Source: SXTU01 sp964496695
Lineage (GTDB): Bacteria; Verrucomicrobiota; Verrucomicrobiia; Limisphaerales; SXTU01
Direction of reading: 5' to 3'
Length of the DNA stretch: 64,000 nt
Assembly: GCA_964496695.1 (NCBI GenBank)
Contig: CAZCBE010000003.1
Span: 62,001-126,000 of the forward strand
Shown here: one piece after another, positions 25,141-34,400 of the stretch
Numbering within the stretch: position 1 is the stretch's first letter
Layout: each line of letters starts with the position of its first letter
Translations under genes and position numbers: made by a program
Notes under the pieces: model-generated
The model's input: the letters and a program-made list of their open reading frames with translations, nothing else
What the model was told of the DNA's origin: nothing
Database searches by the model: none

Positions 25141-25479
25141 TCAGGCCGAGGCATCCAGTGCGGGCTGACGGAAGGGTCCGATGAGCGCCGCCGCCTCGTA
25201 ACGCGCCCGGAGCATCGCCGGGCTGCCGAAGTCGAGGAAGCGCATGAAGGTCAGTTCGCCGTTTTGCTGGTCCACCTGGCCCTGCCAGGGCGGGGCGGGC
25301 GGAATCAACTGCGCGCCCAGGCGCGGGTCTTCCGCTGCCGGCCGGACGCTGGGCCGCTCCGCGCCGGGAAAGCGAAGGACGCGATAGGGCTGGACGACGT
25401 ATTGCACGCCGTAAGCGATGCCGGCACCCAAACCCTGGACAGGTGTGATAGCCGGGCCGAACCAGTAGTCCGTGAACAT
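25141..25479 (-). CDS. hypothetical protein (112 aa)
   Basis: A small protein starting MFTDYWFGPAITPVQGLGAG with a Gly/Ala/Tyr-rich N-terminus and a C-terminal half containing PPAPPWQGQVDQQNGELTF and ALIGPFRQPALD. No family is recognised, and no signal peptide or membrane helix is obvious. The plausible composition and the lack of competition from another frame support a real gene, but it could be spurious. It lies between the TPR-glycosyltransferase and the HDOD genes on the same strand. Confidence 0.5.
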   Translation of the reverse strand: MFTDYWFGPAITPVQGLGAGIAYGVQYVVQPYRVLRFPGAERPSVRPAAEDPRLGAQLIPPAPPWQGQVDQQNGELTFMRFLDFGSPAMLRARYEAAALIGPFRQPALDASA

Positions 25480-25577
25480 GTCAGCCGGGCTACACAACTT
25501 CCGACGGCCCGGCTTGTCAAGTCGCCGGAGCGTGGACTTCCTCCCGCTTTTGCGTGTTTCGCGGGCAAGTCTTCTGT

Positions 25578-26522
25578 TCAGGCCGTGAAGGACTTCAAGT
25601 CCGCCTCCGCCGCCGCGAGATCACGGGATGTGTCGAGGTCCAGCCCGTGGATCGGGTCAAACTGGAGCAGCAACGCCCACTCCGGCAGTTCATCGTAGGG
25701 CGTCGTGATGACCCGTTCGCCGCCGATGCCGTCGCTCACCATATGGGCGAGCGCATCCGCAAAGCCGACCACCGCCGCCAGGAAGCCTTTGTCGCCCCCG
25801 GACATCCCGGTCAATTCCGGGTCAGTGGTGTTGTGGTGATACCACACGGCGGTCCGCACCTGCGGATGGACATGCAGCCGATGGCAGAGCGCCGCGCCGA
25901 TCTGGGCATGGTCCATGCCCAGGAATTCACGCTCCGCTATGAAATGCCCGCGCTTGGAACTCCAGGCCCGTTGAAGGATGCTTTCAAACTCCCGGGGGAA
26001 GTAATGTTCGACCAGCAGCTTGCCGGAGTCGTGCAGCAGGCCGGCCATATATTCCATGCCATTGGACTGCCGGAACGCGCCCGACACCTGGTCGCACAGA
26101 CGGGCCACCAGCAGGCTATGGAGCCAGAACCGCTGCCAGTCCACCTTCACTTTCAGATGGTTGAAGCGGTCCATCACGCCGAGCGAACTGGCGATCCGCC
26201 GGATCTCCTGCGTGCCCAGCCGCAGCACCGCGTCATTCACGCTGCGCACCACGCCCAGGCCATAGCGTGAGGCCGAGGCCGCCCGGATGCAGTTCGTGGC
26301 CAGGCCGGGCTCCTTGCTGATGAGGGCGGACAACTCGTCCATGCCCACGTCGTCGTCCTGGGCCAGCTTCGCCAGCTTGAGCACGGCGGCGGAGAACGAG
26401 GGAAAGCTCTTGTCCGCCTCCAAAATTTCCAGCAGCCGGTCCTGCACCCAGAGCTTCGACTGGGGGACAGCTCCGAGATAATGGATCAGAGCACGGCGGT
26501 TGGCAGTCAGTTCAGGCTTCAA
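25578..26522 (-). CDS. HDOD-domain signalling protein
   Basis: A 314-residue HDOD protein (an HD-like helical domain found in bacterial signal and chemotaxis proteins, generally without phosphohydrolase activity). Typical segments are FPSFSAAVLKLAKLAQDD, ISKEPGLATNCIRAAS, AVLRLGTQEIRRIA, YMAGLLHDSGKLLVEHYF and MDHAQIGAALCHRL. The start is TTG at 26522, inside the 3' end of the upstream gene, with AAGGAA about 10 bp before it, so it is translationally coupled to the REC-HD gene. It is the fourth gene of an operon that begins with the histidine kinase at 31426. Confidence 0.88.
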   Translation of the reverse strand: MKPELTANRRALIHYLGAVPQSKLWVQDRLLEILEADKSFPSFSAAVLKLAKLAQDDDVGMDELSALISKEPGLATNCIRAASASRYGLGVVRSVNDAVLRLGTQEIRRIASSLGVMDRFNHLKVKVDWQRFWLHSLLVARLCDQVSGAFRQSNGMEYMAGLLHDSGKLLVEHYFPREFESILQRAWSSKRGHFIAEREFLGMDHAQIGAALCHRLHVHPQVRTAVWYHHNTTDPELTGMSGGDKGFLAAVVGFADALAHMVSDGIGGERVITTPYDELPEWALLLQFDPIHGLDLDTSRDLAAAEADLKSFTA

Positions 26523-27645
26523 CGTAGATGGGTTCCTTTACGCCGGACAGCGTTGCAAAGTTGCGCAGCCGCTCCAGCAGGCTCGGGGTGATGCGGTTGC
26601 CGGCGGAGATGATGAGCATGCCGTCCTTGGTGGTCACGTCGGACACCAACACCTGCCCGGGCTTCAGCTCCTTGAAGGCCAGGCTGATGGTGGGCTTGGG
26701 CGTGCCCGCGCCCAGCACGGCGGCCACGGCATCCAGCATGTCTGGGTCGTGCCAGCCGGTGCGCTCGCGCATCTGCGCCAGGGCCTCGCGGCGGGAACTG
26801 CCTCGGGATTCCAACTGCGCCATGTCCACGAGCACTTTGAGCAGCCGCGCGCCGGTGGGGATTTCCTTGCCGCCCGCCGCATCCATGGGAAAGCCAGTGC
26901 CGTCAAAGTGCTTGTTCTGGAACAGCACCATGCGTGCCACCGCGTCGAGCCGGGGGATGTGCAGGAGCAGGTTGCTCCCGGCCTCGGGCACCCGGCGCAC
27001 CATCGTCTCCTCGGTGGGGGAGAGGGCTGCGCCGAGGCGGGCGCGGGCCGCGACCTCCGCCGGAAGGGTGACCTGTCCCAGGCCATGCAGCATGGCGGCC
27101 ATTTCGAGTTCCCACAGGTTGGGCAGCTTCAACGACTCGGCGACCGCGCGCATCTGCTCACGAAATTGCTGGCCGCGGCCGAAGGTCTCCGGGGCGAGGA
27201 GCGAGAGGATGTCCGTCAGGGCGCGCACGCTGCCGTTGAGCGTGTTCTCCAGCAGTTCGCGTTCGGCGGTGATGAGCCGGTGGTGCTCCAGCGCGGCGGT
27301 CAGGGTGGTGGCGAGGCGCTCCGGCGGGCAGGGCTTGCTCAGGAAACGGAAGATGCTGCCTTCGTTCACCGCGTCAATGGCCGTTTGCTGGTCGGCGTTG
27401 CCGGTGAGCATCACCCGCACGGTGTCCGGCCAGCGCTGCTTCACGCGCTGCAGCAATTGCAGGCCGCTCAGCCCGGGCATCCGCATGTCGGAGACGATGA
27501 CCGCGAACGGTCCGCTCTTTTCCAGCAGCGCGAGCGCCGGCTCGCCGCCCTGCGCGGTCTCGAGTTGGAACTGCCGGCGCAGGTTGCGCTGGAAGCCGGT
27601 CAGCACGTTGGCCTCGTCATCCACGCATAAGATTTTCTCAGTCAC
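26512..27645 (-). CDS. RpfG-like response regulator with degenerate HD-GYP domain
   Basis: 377 residues. REC domain with Asp53 (VIVSDMRMPGLSG) and the Lys in LSKPCPP, followed by an HD-GYP-like helical domain. In active HD-GYP phosphodiesterases the metal motif reads HD...GKI; here it is H187-Gly188-Leu-Gly-Gln (MLHGLGQVTLP), so the catalytic Asp is lost, and the GYP motif is GTGFP in HFDGTGFP (246-253). It is therefore probably inactive on cyclic-di-GMP and may act as a binding or scaffold module. The GTG at 27645 has AGGAGG 6-7 bp upstream and overlaps the stop of the upstream gene (GTGA). Confidence 0.85.
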   Translation of the reverse strand: MTEKILCVDDEANVLTGFQRNLRRQFQLETAQGGEPALALLEKSGPFAVIVSDMRMPGLSGLQLLQRVKQRWPDTVRVMLTGNADQQTAIDAVNEGSIFRFLSKPCPPERLATTLTAALEHHRLITAERELLENTLNGSVRALTDILSLLAPETFGRGQQFREQMRAVAESLKLPNLWELEMAAMLHGLGQVTLPAEVAARARLGAALSPTEETMVRRVPEAGSNLLLHIPRLDAVARMVLFQNKHFDGTGFPMDAAGGKEIPTGARLLKVLVDMAQLESRGSSRREALAQMRERTGWHDPDMLDAVAAVLGAGTPKPTISLAFKELKPGQVLVSDVTTKDGMLIISAGNRITPSLLERLRNFATLSGVKEPIYVEA

Positions 27646-28856
27646 AGTCCGCCTCCTGGTTGCACGCTGGAACGGCAGCCCTCCTGCCACGCGGCGACGC
27701 GGCCGGTCTTGCCCACTCGCGCGAGGTAATCCATGTCAAACTCCGGTCGTCGGCCAGCGATGGCCTCCTGATCCACCACATACGCCAGCACATTCGCGGC
27801 ATGCACGGCCGTGAGCGGGCTGAAGGTGTTCTCCAGCGTGCGGTTTGGGTGGTGATGATATGAAACGCACTCGACCACCGGCACCGGCAGGCCCCAGAGG
27901 CCGAGCAGGTAGCCGCCCACGTCCCCGTGCGTGCAGCCGAACACGCCATGCTCCGCCGCTGTGAAGGAAAGGCCGCCGTCCTGCGCCAACTTCATGGCCC
28001 GGGCATATTGCGCGCTGAAGTTCGCGGCCAGCACGAGCTTGCCGGTGTCGTGCAGCAGGCCGCCGATGAACGCCTCGTCCACGAGCTTGGCGTCCGCGTT
28101 CTCCATGCGGGCGATGTGCTTGGCGCACGCGGCGGTGATGAGGCTGTGGTTGCGCAGCGCCACCATCGAGATGCCGCCGAGGTCCGTGTTCTCGTATTGC
28201 GAGAAGGTGTGCAGCGAGAGCACGAGCGCCTTGATGGTGTCCAGGCCGAGATAGTTCACCGCGTCGGAGGCGTTCGCCACGCGCCGGCGGAGGCCGAAGA
28301 ACGCGGAGTTCACCAGCTTGAGCACCTGGGCGGACATGCCCACGTCCTTGGCAATGATGTCGCCCACACGGGTGAGCGAGGCGTCCGCGGACTGGAGTTC
28401 TTCGACCACCTGCAGGTAGATCACCGGCAGGCTGGGCAGCCGGCTCATCTGGGACACCAGCGCCTTCACCTGGTCGTTGTCGAGCGAGTCACCCAGCGCC
28501 ACGGCGCGCTGGACGGTGGCTTTCAGCAGCTCTGGTTCGCAGGGCTTGTGCAGATACTGGTGCGTGGAGCCGACGGCTTTGAGCACTAGGTCGTGGTCCG
28601 CATGGCCGGATAGGATGATGCGGACCGTCTTGGGGAAGCGCTTCATCACCTCGGTGAGGAGCTGGGCGCCGTTCATGCCCGGCATCCTCATGTCGGAAAC
28701 CACCACATCCACCGGTGCCAGCGCCATGCGCTCCAGCGCGATGGCGCCGGACTCGACGAACTCCATGTCCCAGTCGTTGCGCATGGGGCGCAGCATGCGC
28801 TGCAAGCCCTGCAGCACCATCGTCTCGTCGTCCACGAACAACACGCGCTTCTTCAT
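27642..28856 (-). CDS. response regulator with REC and HDOD domains
   Basis: 404 residues. REC domain (1-120) with VLFVDDE, phosphoacceptor Asp55 (VVVSDMRMPGMNG) and LHKPCEPE, followed by HDOD (about 135-370) with LPVIYLQVVEELQS, VGMSAQVLKLVNSAFFG, FIGGLLHDTGKLVLAAN and GDVGGYLLGLWGLP. REC-HDOD proteins link phosphorelay to c-di-GMP or motility control in several phyla, but the ligand here is unknown. Its ATG at 28856 overlaps the TGA of the histidine kinase (ATGA), and its own stop overlaps the start of the next gene, so kinase, REC-HDOD and REC-HD-GYP are coupled. Confidence 0.92.
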   Translation of the reverse strand: MKKRVLFVDDETMVLQGLQRMLRPMRNDWDMEFVESGAIALERMALAPVDVVVSDMRMPGMNGAQLLTEVMKRFPKTVRIILSGHADHDLVLKAVGSTHQYLHKPCEPELLKATVQRAVALGDSLDNDQVKALVSQMSRLPSLPVIYLQVVEELQSADASLTRVGDIIAKDVGMSAQVLKLVNSAFFGLRRRVANASDAVNYLGLDTIKALVLSLHTFSQYENTDLGGISMVALRNHSLITAACAKHIARMENADAKLVDEAFIGGLLHDTGKLVLAANFSAQYARAMKLAQDGGLSFTAAEHGVFGCTHGDVGGYLLGLWGLPVPVVECVSYHHHPNRTLENTFSPLTAVHAANVLAYVVDQEAIAGRRPEFDMDYLARVGKTGRVAAWQEGCRSSVQPGGGL

Positions 28857-31426
28857 GCCCGCTTGGTCCCGCCGCTGCCCGGGGTGAGGGGCAGGCGCAC
28901 GATGAATGTGGTGCCTTGGCCCGACGCGGTTTCAAACGTGATGGTCCCGCCGTGCTTGTCCACGACCACGGACCGGGCGATGGCCAGCCCCTGGCCGGTG
29001 CCCTTGCCGACTTCCTTGGTGGTGAAGAACGGTTCGAAAATCTTGCCCCGTGCGTGTTCCGGGATGCCCGTGCCCGAGTCGGTGATGCGGACCTCCACCC
29101 AGTCGCCGTCCTGCCGGGTGCGCACGGTGATGAGCCCCTTGCCGCCCGAACCATCGCCCACCTTGGTGGCAATCGCGTGGGCGGCGTTGACGATGATGTT
29201 GAGCACGACTTGATTAAATTCGCCGGGCAGACATGGCACCGGCGGCAGCGCAGGGTCGAAGTCTGTCTCCAGTTCGGCAATGTATTTCCACTCGTTGCGC
29301 GCGACCGTGATGGTGCTCTCGATGGCCCGGTTCAGATCCACCGGCGTCTTTTCCTCCGCGCCCGGATGCGAAAATTCCTTCATTGCCCGGACGATGGTGG
29401 AGACGCGCTCGACGCCCGCGAGTGATTCGCCGATGGCGCGGGGAATCTCGCCCTGCAGATAGGCCACGTCCGCCGTCTGCGCCGCCTGCTCTGCGGTGGC
29501 GACCATTTCGGGCGTGGGGCCGCCGTTCTTTGCCGCGGCCAGGAGGCACCCGTGTGCGTCCAGCAGCGTGCCGAGGTCGCGGAAGGCGTCTTGGAGGAAG
29601 CGCAGATTGTCGCCGATGTATTGCGTGGGCGTGTTGATCTCGTGCGCAATTCCGGCGGCGAGCTGGCCGATGGACTCCAGCTTCTGCGCCTGGCGGAGCT
29701 GCGTCTCCAGCACCCGCCGCTGGGTCACATCCACGGCGAGGAGGATGTAATTGAGGCGGTTCTCCACGTCCGGCTTGCTCGGGGTGACGCTCAGGTTCAG
29801 GAAGGCGTGATGGCCGTCGGGGCGGGTGACTTGGAAGTTGTCCAGTTCCAGATGCCGGTCGGTATGCACCGACTCGCTCACCACCGTCAGGAGCTTTTCC
29901 CAGTCCCAGGGAATGGGCAGCGAGTGGAAGGTCTGGTCCATCACGGACTCGGAGGAAAGGCCGAAGGTCTGCGCGGCGGCCTCGTTCCAGCGGGCCACCC
30001 GGCCGGCCACGTCCACGCCGATCAACACGGCGGAAATGGAGGCGAAGAGTTTTTCCGTCTCCGTGTGCAGGCGGCGCATTTCTTCCTCCTGCTGCTTGCG
30101 CTCGGTAATGTCGAAGATGACACCATCCAGCCAGCGCACGTTCCCGTCCAGGCCGAAGACCGCCTGCCCTTTTTCATGCACCCAGCGCAGCGTGCCGTCG
30201 TAACGCACCACCCGGTAGTCCGCCACATACGGCAGCCGCCGGCTCAGGCCCTCCTGAATGGCGGCCTGCACCACGGGGAAATCATCCGGATGCGTGATCG
30301 AGGCGAAGGTCTGCGTTCGGTCGTCCAGGAAGTCTGTGCTCGCGTAGCTCGACAGCTCCCAGATCAGTTCGCTGACGAACTCAATCCGCCGTTCGGGCGG
30401 CGGGGTGCAGCGATAGACGGCGCCGGGGATGTTCGCGATGAGTGATCGCAGGCGTTCCTCGTTTTCGTGAGCCGCGGCCTCCACCTGCTTGCGCGCAGTG
30501 ATGTCACGCGCCACCAGGACGAGCTTCTCCACTTCGCCACGTTCGCTGCGGATGGCGGCCCCGGAAGATTCGAGCATGCGCCAGGTGCCGTCCTTGTGGC
30601 GCATCCGGTATTCCAGATTGATGCTGTGCCCGTCATGCGAGGCTTCCCGCCGCGCCCGCTCGATGCGGTCGCGGTCCTCCGGATGCACCTGGTCGAGTGA
30701 ATTGGTGCGGCTTAGCTCCGCCGGGGTGTAGCCCAGCACGCGCTCGTAGGAGGGGCTGTTGTAGAGTCGCTTGCCGTTGGCGTCCACGACCGCGATCAAG
30801 TCCGCCGCATTGTCAGTGATGAGGCGGAGCAGTTCTTCGTTCTGGCGCAGTTGTGCCTCGGATTTACGCCGTTCCTCCAGCTCCCATTGGACTTTCTCCA
30901 ACGCCTTGCGCGCCTCCTCGGTGCGCTCGAACACAGCAGCTTCCAAACTCGCCATGTGGCCCTGGGCCTCCACGAAATGCTGCCACTTCGCGGTCATGGC
31001 ATTGGCGAGCTGGATGACCTCCATCAGTTCGAAGGGTTTCTTCAGGATGATGAGCTGGTCGGTGTGTCCGAAGCGGGAGAGCAGGCGCCCCAGCGCTGAA
31101 TCGGCCGCGCCCGAGCAGAGCACCACCTGCAATTCCGGCGAGACGTGCCAGAGCCGGCTCAGGGTCGCTTCGCCGTCCATGCCGGGCATATACATGTCCA
31201 CGAAGGCCATGGCGAAGGGTTTGCCGCTGTCCTCCGCCGCGCGCGCCAGCTTCTCCGCCTCTTCGCCGCTCATGGCGGACACCGGCTCGAAGGGGGCCAC
31301 CACCGATACCGCCCCCCGCGCCACGGGCGGTGGCATCGTCAGCACGCGCTGGATGATGGTGTGGACCTGCGGATCATCGTCCACGACCAGCACACGGCGG
31401 TTTCGTTCGGGTGTCGGGCGTTGCAT
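28853..31426 (-). CDS. sensor histidine kinase with N-terminal REC and three PAS domains
   Basis: 857 residues. An N-terminal REC domain (VLVVDDDPQVHTIIQ, AFVDMYMPGMDG) is followed by a short coiled coil, three PAS domains (around 210-335, 340-465 and 470-590; LLRLITDNAADLIAVVDANG, YRCTPPPERRIEFVS, AVLIGVDVAGRVARWNE), HisKA with His595 (GIAHEINTPTQYI), and HATPase with NIIVNAAHAI, DSGTGIP and GKGTGQGLAIA. No membrane segment is visible. The ATG at 31426 is preferred to a GTG five codons earlier. It heads a coupled four-gene signalling operon. The N-terminal REC lets it be controlled by another kinase. Confidence 0.92.
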   Translation of the reverse strand: MQRPTPERNRRVLVVDDDPQVHTIIQRVLTMPPPVARGAVSVVAPFEPVSAMSGEEAEKLARAAEDSGKPFAMAFVDMYMPGMDGEATLSRLWHVSPELQVVLCSGAADSALGRLLSRFGHTDQLIILKKPFELMEVIQLANAMTAKWQHFVEAQGHMASLEAAVFERTEEARKALEKVQWELEERRKSEAQLRQNEELLRLITDNAADLIAVVDANGKRLYNSPSYERVLGYTPAELSRTNSLDQVHPEDRDRIERARREASHDGHSINLEYRMRHKDGTWRMLESSGAAIRSERGEVEKLVLVARDITARKQVEAAAHENEERLRSLIANIPGAVYRCTPPPERRIEFVSELIWELSSYASTDFLDDRTQTFASITHPDDFPVVQAAIQEGLSRRLPYVADYRVVRYDGTLRWVHEKGQAVFGLDGNVRWLDGVIFDITERKQQEEEMRRLHTETEKLFASISAVLIGVDVAGRVARWNEAAAQTFGLSSESVMDQTFHSLPIPWDWEKLLTVVSESVHTDRHLELDNFQVTRPDGHHAFLNLSVTPSKPDVENRLNYILLAVDVTQRRVLETQLRQAQKLESIGQLAAGIAHEINTPTQYIGDNLRFLQDAFRDLGTLLDAHGCLLAAAKNGGPTPEMVATAEQAAQTADVAYLQGEIPRAIGESLAGVERVSTIVRAMKEFSHPGAEEKTPVDLNRAIESTITVARNEWKYIAELETDFDPALPPVPCLPGEFNQVVLNIIVNAAHAIATKVGDGSGGKGLITVRTRQDGDWVEVRITDSGTGIPEHARGKIFEPFFTTKEVGKGTGQGLAIARSVVVDKHGGTITFETASGQGTTFIVRLPLTPGSGGTKRA

Positions 31427-31477
31427 CGTTGAGGGAGACACCGCCAGTTTCCGTGCGGGCTGGCAAGCGCGGAAAGC

Positions 31478-34400
31478 TCACCGCGCAGGCGTGGCCGCCT
31501 CTTCGACTGCGGCTGCCAGCACCCGGGCGGCGGAAGGCAGATGCTGCCGCAGCTCCGGCAGGCGTTCGTTGACCTTCATCAGCAAGGCGTTGGCTCGGAA
31601 CTCAATGAGCCGCCGATACCAGCGCAGAAACTCGGCGCTGACTGCAGCCTCAGACGCCGATCCAAGTGCCGGCCAGGTCCCCGCTCCACCCAACGCGGCC
31701 AGGGCCTTGACCGCGAGCAGCGTCGGGGTTTGCTCCGGGAGCAGTTCCATCGCAGCCAGCGCCTCGTTGGCCTGGCCCCCAAGCAGCAGGGCCTGGGCTC
31801 GCAAGGCGGTCAACTCGGCGTTGCCAGGCTCGTGGCCCAGCGCTTCACCAGTCCAATCGCAGGCAAACTCGATGAACTCCGGCTCGCTCAGCGCGATTTG
31901 CGCCCCGAGCACCCACACGCGTGGTTCGCTGGCACTGCCGGCGACGAGCTTGTGCAGCAGGTGCAAGGCATCCAGCTTGCGGCCCCGCTCTGCCAACCAG
32001 CGGGCGAAATCAAAGCGCGTGGCGCGGGCTCCGCTGTCTTCGGCGAGCCCATCAAGGAAGCACTTCTCGACGTCGTCGTGTCGCTGCGCACCCCAAAGGC
32101 ACAGGGCCAGCACATGATGCGGCCCGGCTTTGCGAATGTCCCGGTTCACCGGGGAGAGCGTCCGTTCATTGCGGGTGGCCAGGCAGAGGCGCATCTGTCC
32201 GGCACCTGCGTCGAACTGGTTGAGTTCCAAGTGCGCCAGACCGGCCATGAAGTGCATCGTGGCGGTCAGGCCGCCGTCGCGGGCCAGCGGGGACGCCAGC
32301 ACGCGCAGCACCTCGGCGAATTCCTTGGCCGTGTGGAGGTGGCAGACGAACTGGGTCAGAAGGGCCTCGCGCAGTTCCGGCACAATGTCCTTCTTGGGCA
32401 GGGCGGAGAGGCGGTTGAAAGCCTCTCGGTATTGGACCAGACCTTCACGGAGGCGGCCGGAGCGCACCAGTTCCAGGCCCAGGTTCATCAGCAGCATGGG
32501 TTCGCCCGGCAGTTCTTCGACGGCGCGGCGCAGCAGGCGGAGGTTCCGCTCGACCTTGTTGCGATCCTTGATGACTTCGGGGTCGTAGCCGTGGTGCCGC
32601 AGGGTCGCGGTGCCCAGGCGCGTCTCCATGCCCCACTCGTCACACTTCACGAGGATGCTGGGGAAGATTTGCTCATGGACACGCCCGTAAAAGAAAAGTC
32701 CGGGGGCGTTGCGCCACAGACGGGGGACATAGCATTGCCCGTCATCTTCCTGGCCGACGTTCTGCAACCGCAAGCGCACAGCCATCACTCCAGGAGCCTC
32801 CATGTCCGCCCGCAGATTGTCGTGTTCGCTCGGAGGCAGTTCCTCGTCGGCGTCCAGGAACATTACCCAGTCGCCGGTGGCACGCTCCAGCGCGGCGTTA
32901 CGGGCGGCGCTGAAATCGTCGTCCCACGCGTGGGCATAGACCTCGGCTCCGCGTTGTTTCGCGATTTCGACGGTGCGATCGGTCGAGCCGGTGTCCAGCA
33001 CGATGAGCTGGTCCGCAAGCCCCTTCACGGAGTCAAGACACTGGCCGAGGAACTTCTCCTCGTTCTTGGCGATCACGAAGACGCTGAGGCGCGGCTTGCC
33101 GGACTTGGGCGGAGTCACCGGCCAGCGCACCTGCCAGTCGCGGCTCTTGGCGGGCAGCGACTTTTGGAATTTCTTTGCGGACTTCCAGCGGGGCACGAGC
33201 TGGCGCGCGCGTGTGGCGCACTCGCGGGCCATCGCCACGTCGCCAGCCGCCAGGGCGGTTTCACCGAGCAGCAACCAGGCTTCGGGGTGGAACGGTCGCG
33301 CTTCGAGCGCCGCAAGGCCACCGGTCCAGGCGACGAAGTTTTCCCGCTTCGTCAGCGCCAGATGGGCCGCCTTCAAATCACCGACCAGTCCGGCCGGTGG
33401 CAGCTTGAGCTGGAATTTCGGCGCACCGGTGCTGGCGCTGTCCCCACCGTAGGCAACGGTTGCCGGCTTGATGGTGGGAACCGTTTCCTTCGCGACCGCC
33501 AGATTTCCGGTGAGCGCGTGCAATCGTTCGGCGGCGACGCTGGCCGCGCGGCTCCACGTCCAATTGGTGCGGACGTGCTCGCTCGCGGCCCGGCCTTTGG
33601 TGCGGGCTTCGTCGCGATTCGCCATCAGCCAGCGCATCCGGTCACCGAGCGCGGTGGCGTCGGGTTCGAGGAGCCAGCCGCCCGCGATCAATTCGAGGTC
33701 GCCAACCCGGTTGCCGATGGAACGGCGCACGGCGGGAATCCGATAGGCGAACTCATCCGTGGCAAAGTCATCGGTGGAACCACCACCGGTCACGACGACC
33801 GGCAGGCCGCACGCCATGGCCTCCAGCACGGGCAGGCCGAAGCCTTCACCGCGATAGGGATGCACGAGGCAGTCGCACTCCGTGTAGAGGCCGGGCAGCG
33901 ACTCGGGCGGCAGGTCGTTGGTGAGATGGAGAATCTCCGGCGCGTTGGGCAGCGATTGGGCAGTCTTGATCTGCGCCGCGAGCGTCTGGCCGCGATACAC
34001 GCTGTCACCGCCAAAGTCCTTGATGACGAGGCACACGTCATCCGCCGCGGTGAAGCGGGCGAGATAGGCCTTGAGCAGCACGTCCGCGCCTTTGCGGAAG
34101 ATGGTGCCCCCGACAAAGAGGAACTTGAAGGACTTGCGCGTCGCCAGGGCCATCGGCTTCGCGTCGGGACGGAAGCGCTCCGGGTCAATGCCCAGCGGCA
34201 CAACCTTGATCTTGCGCGCGTCGAGACCGGCGCCGACATACACGCTGCGGACGTAGTGGGAGTAAGCCCAGATCTCATCCGCGTGAACGGCTTGCTTCAC
34301 CCATTCGGAGGGCAGGGCGCCGAATTCCCACGGCTGAATTTGCACCCATTTGCCGGACTTGGGCGCGTCCCAGACGGGCGGCCACGCGTGGCGCACGGTT

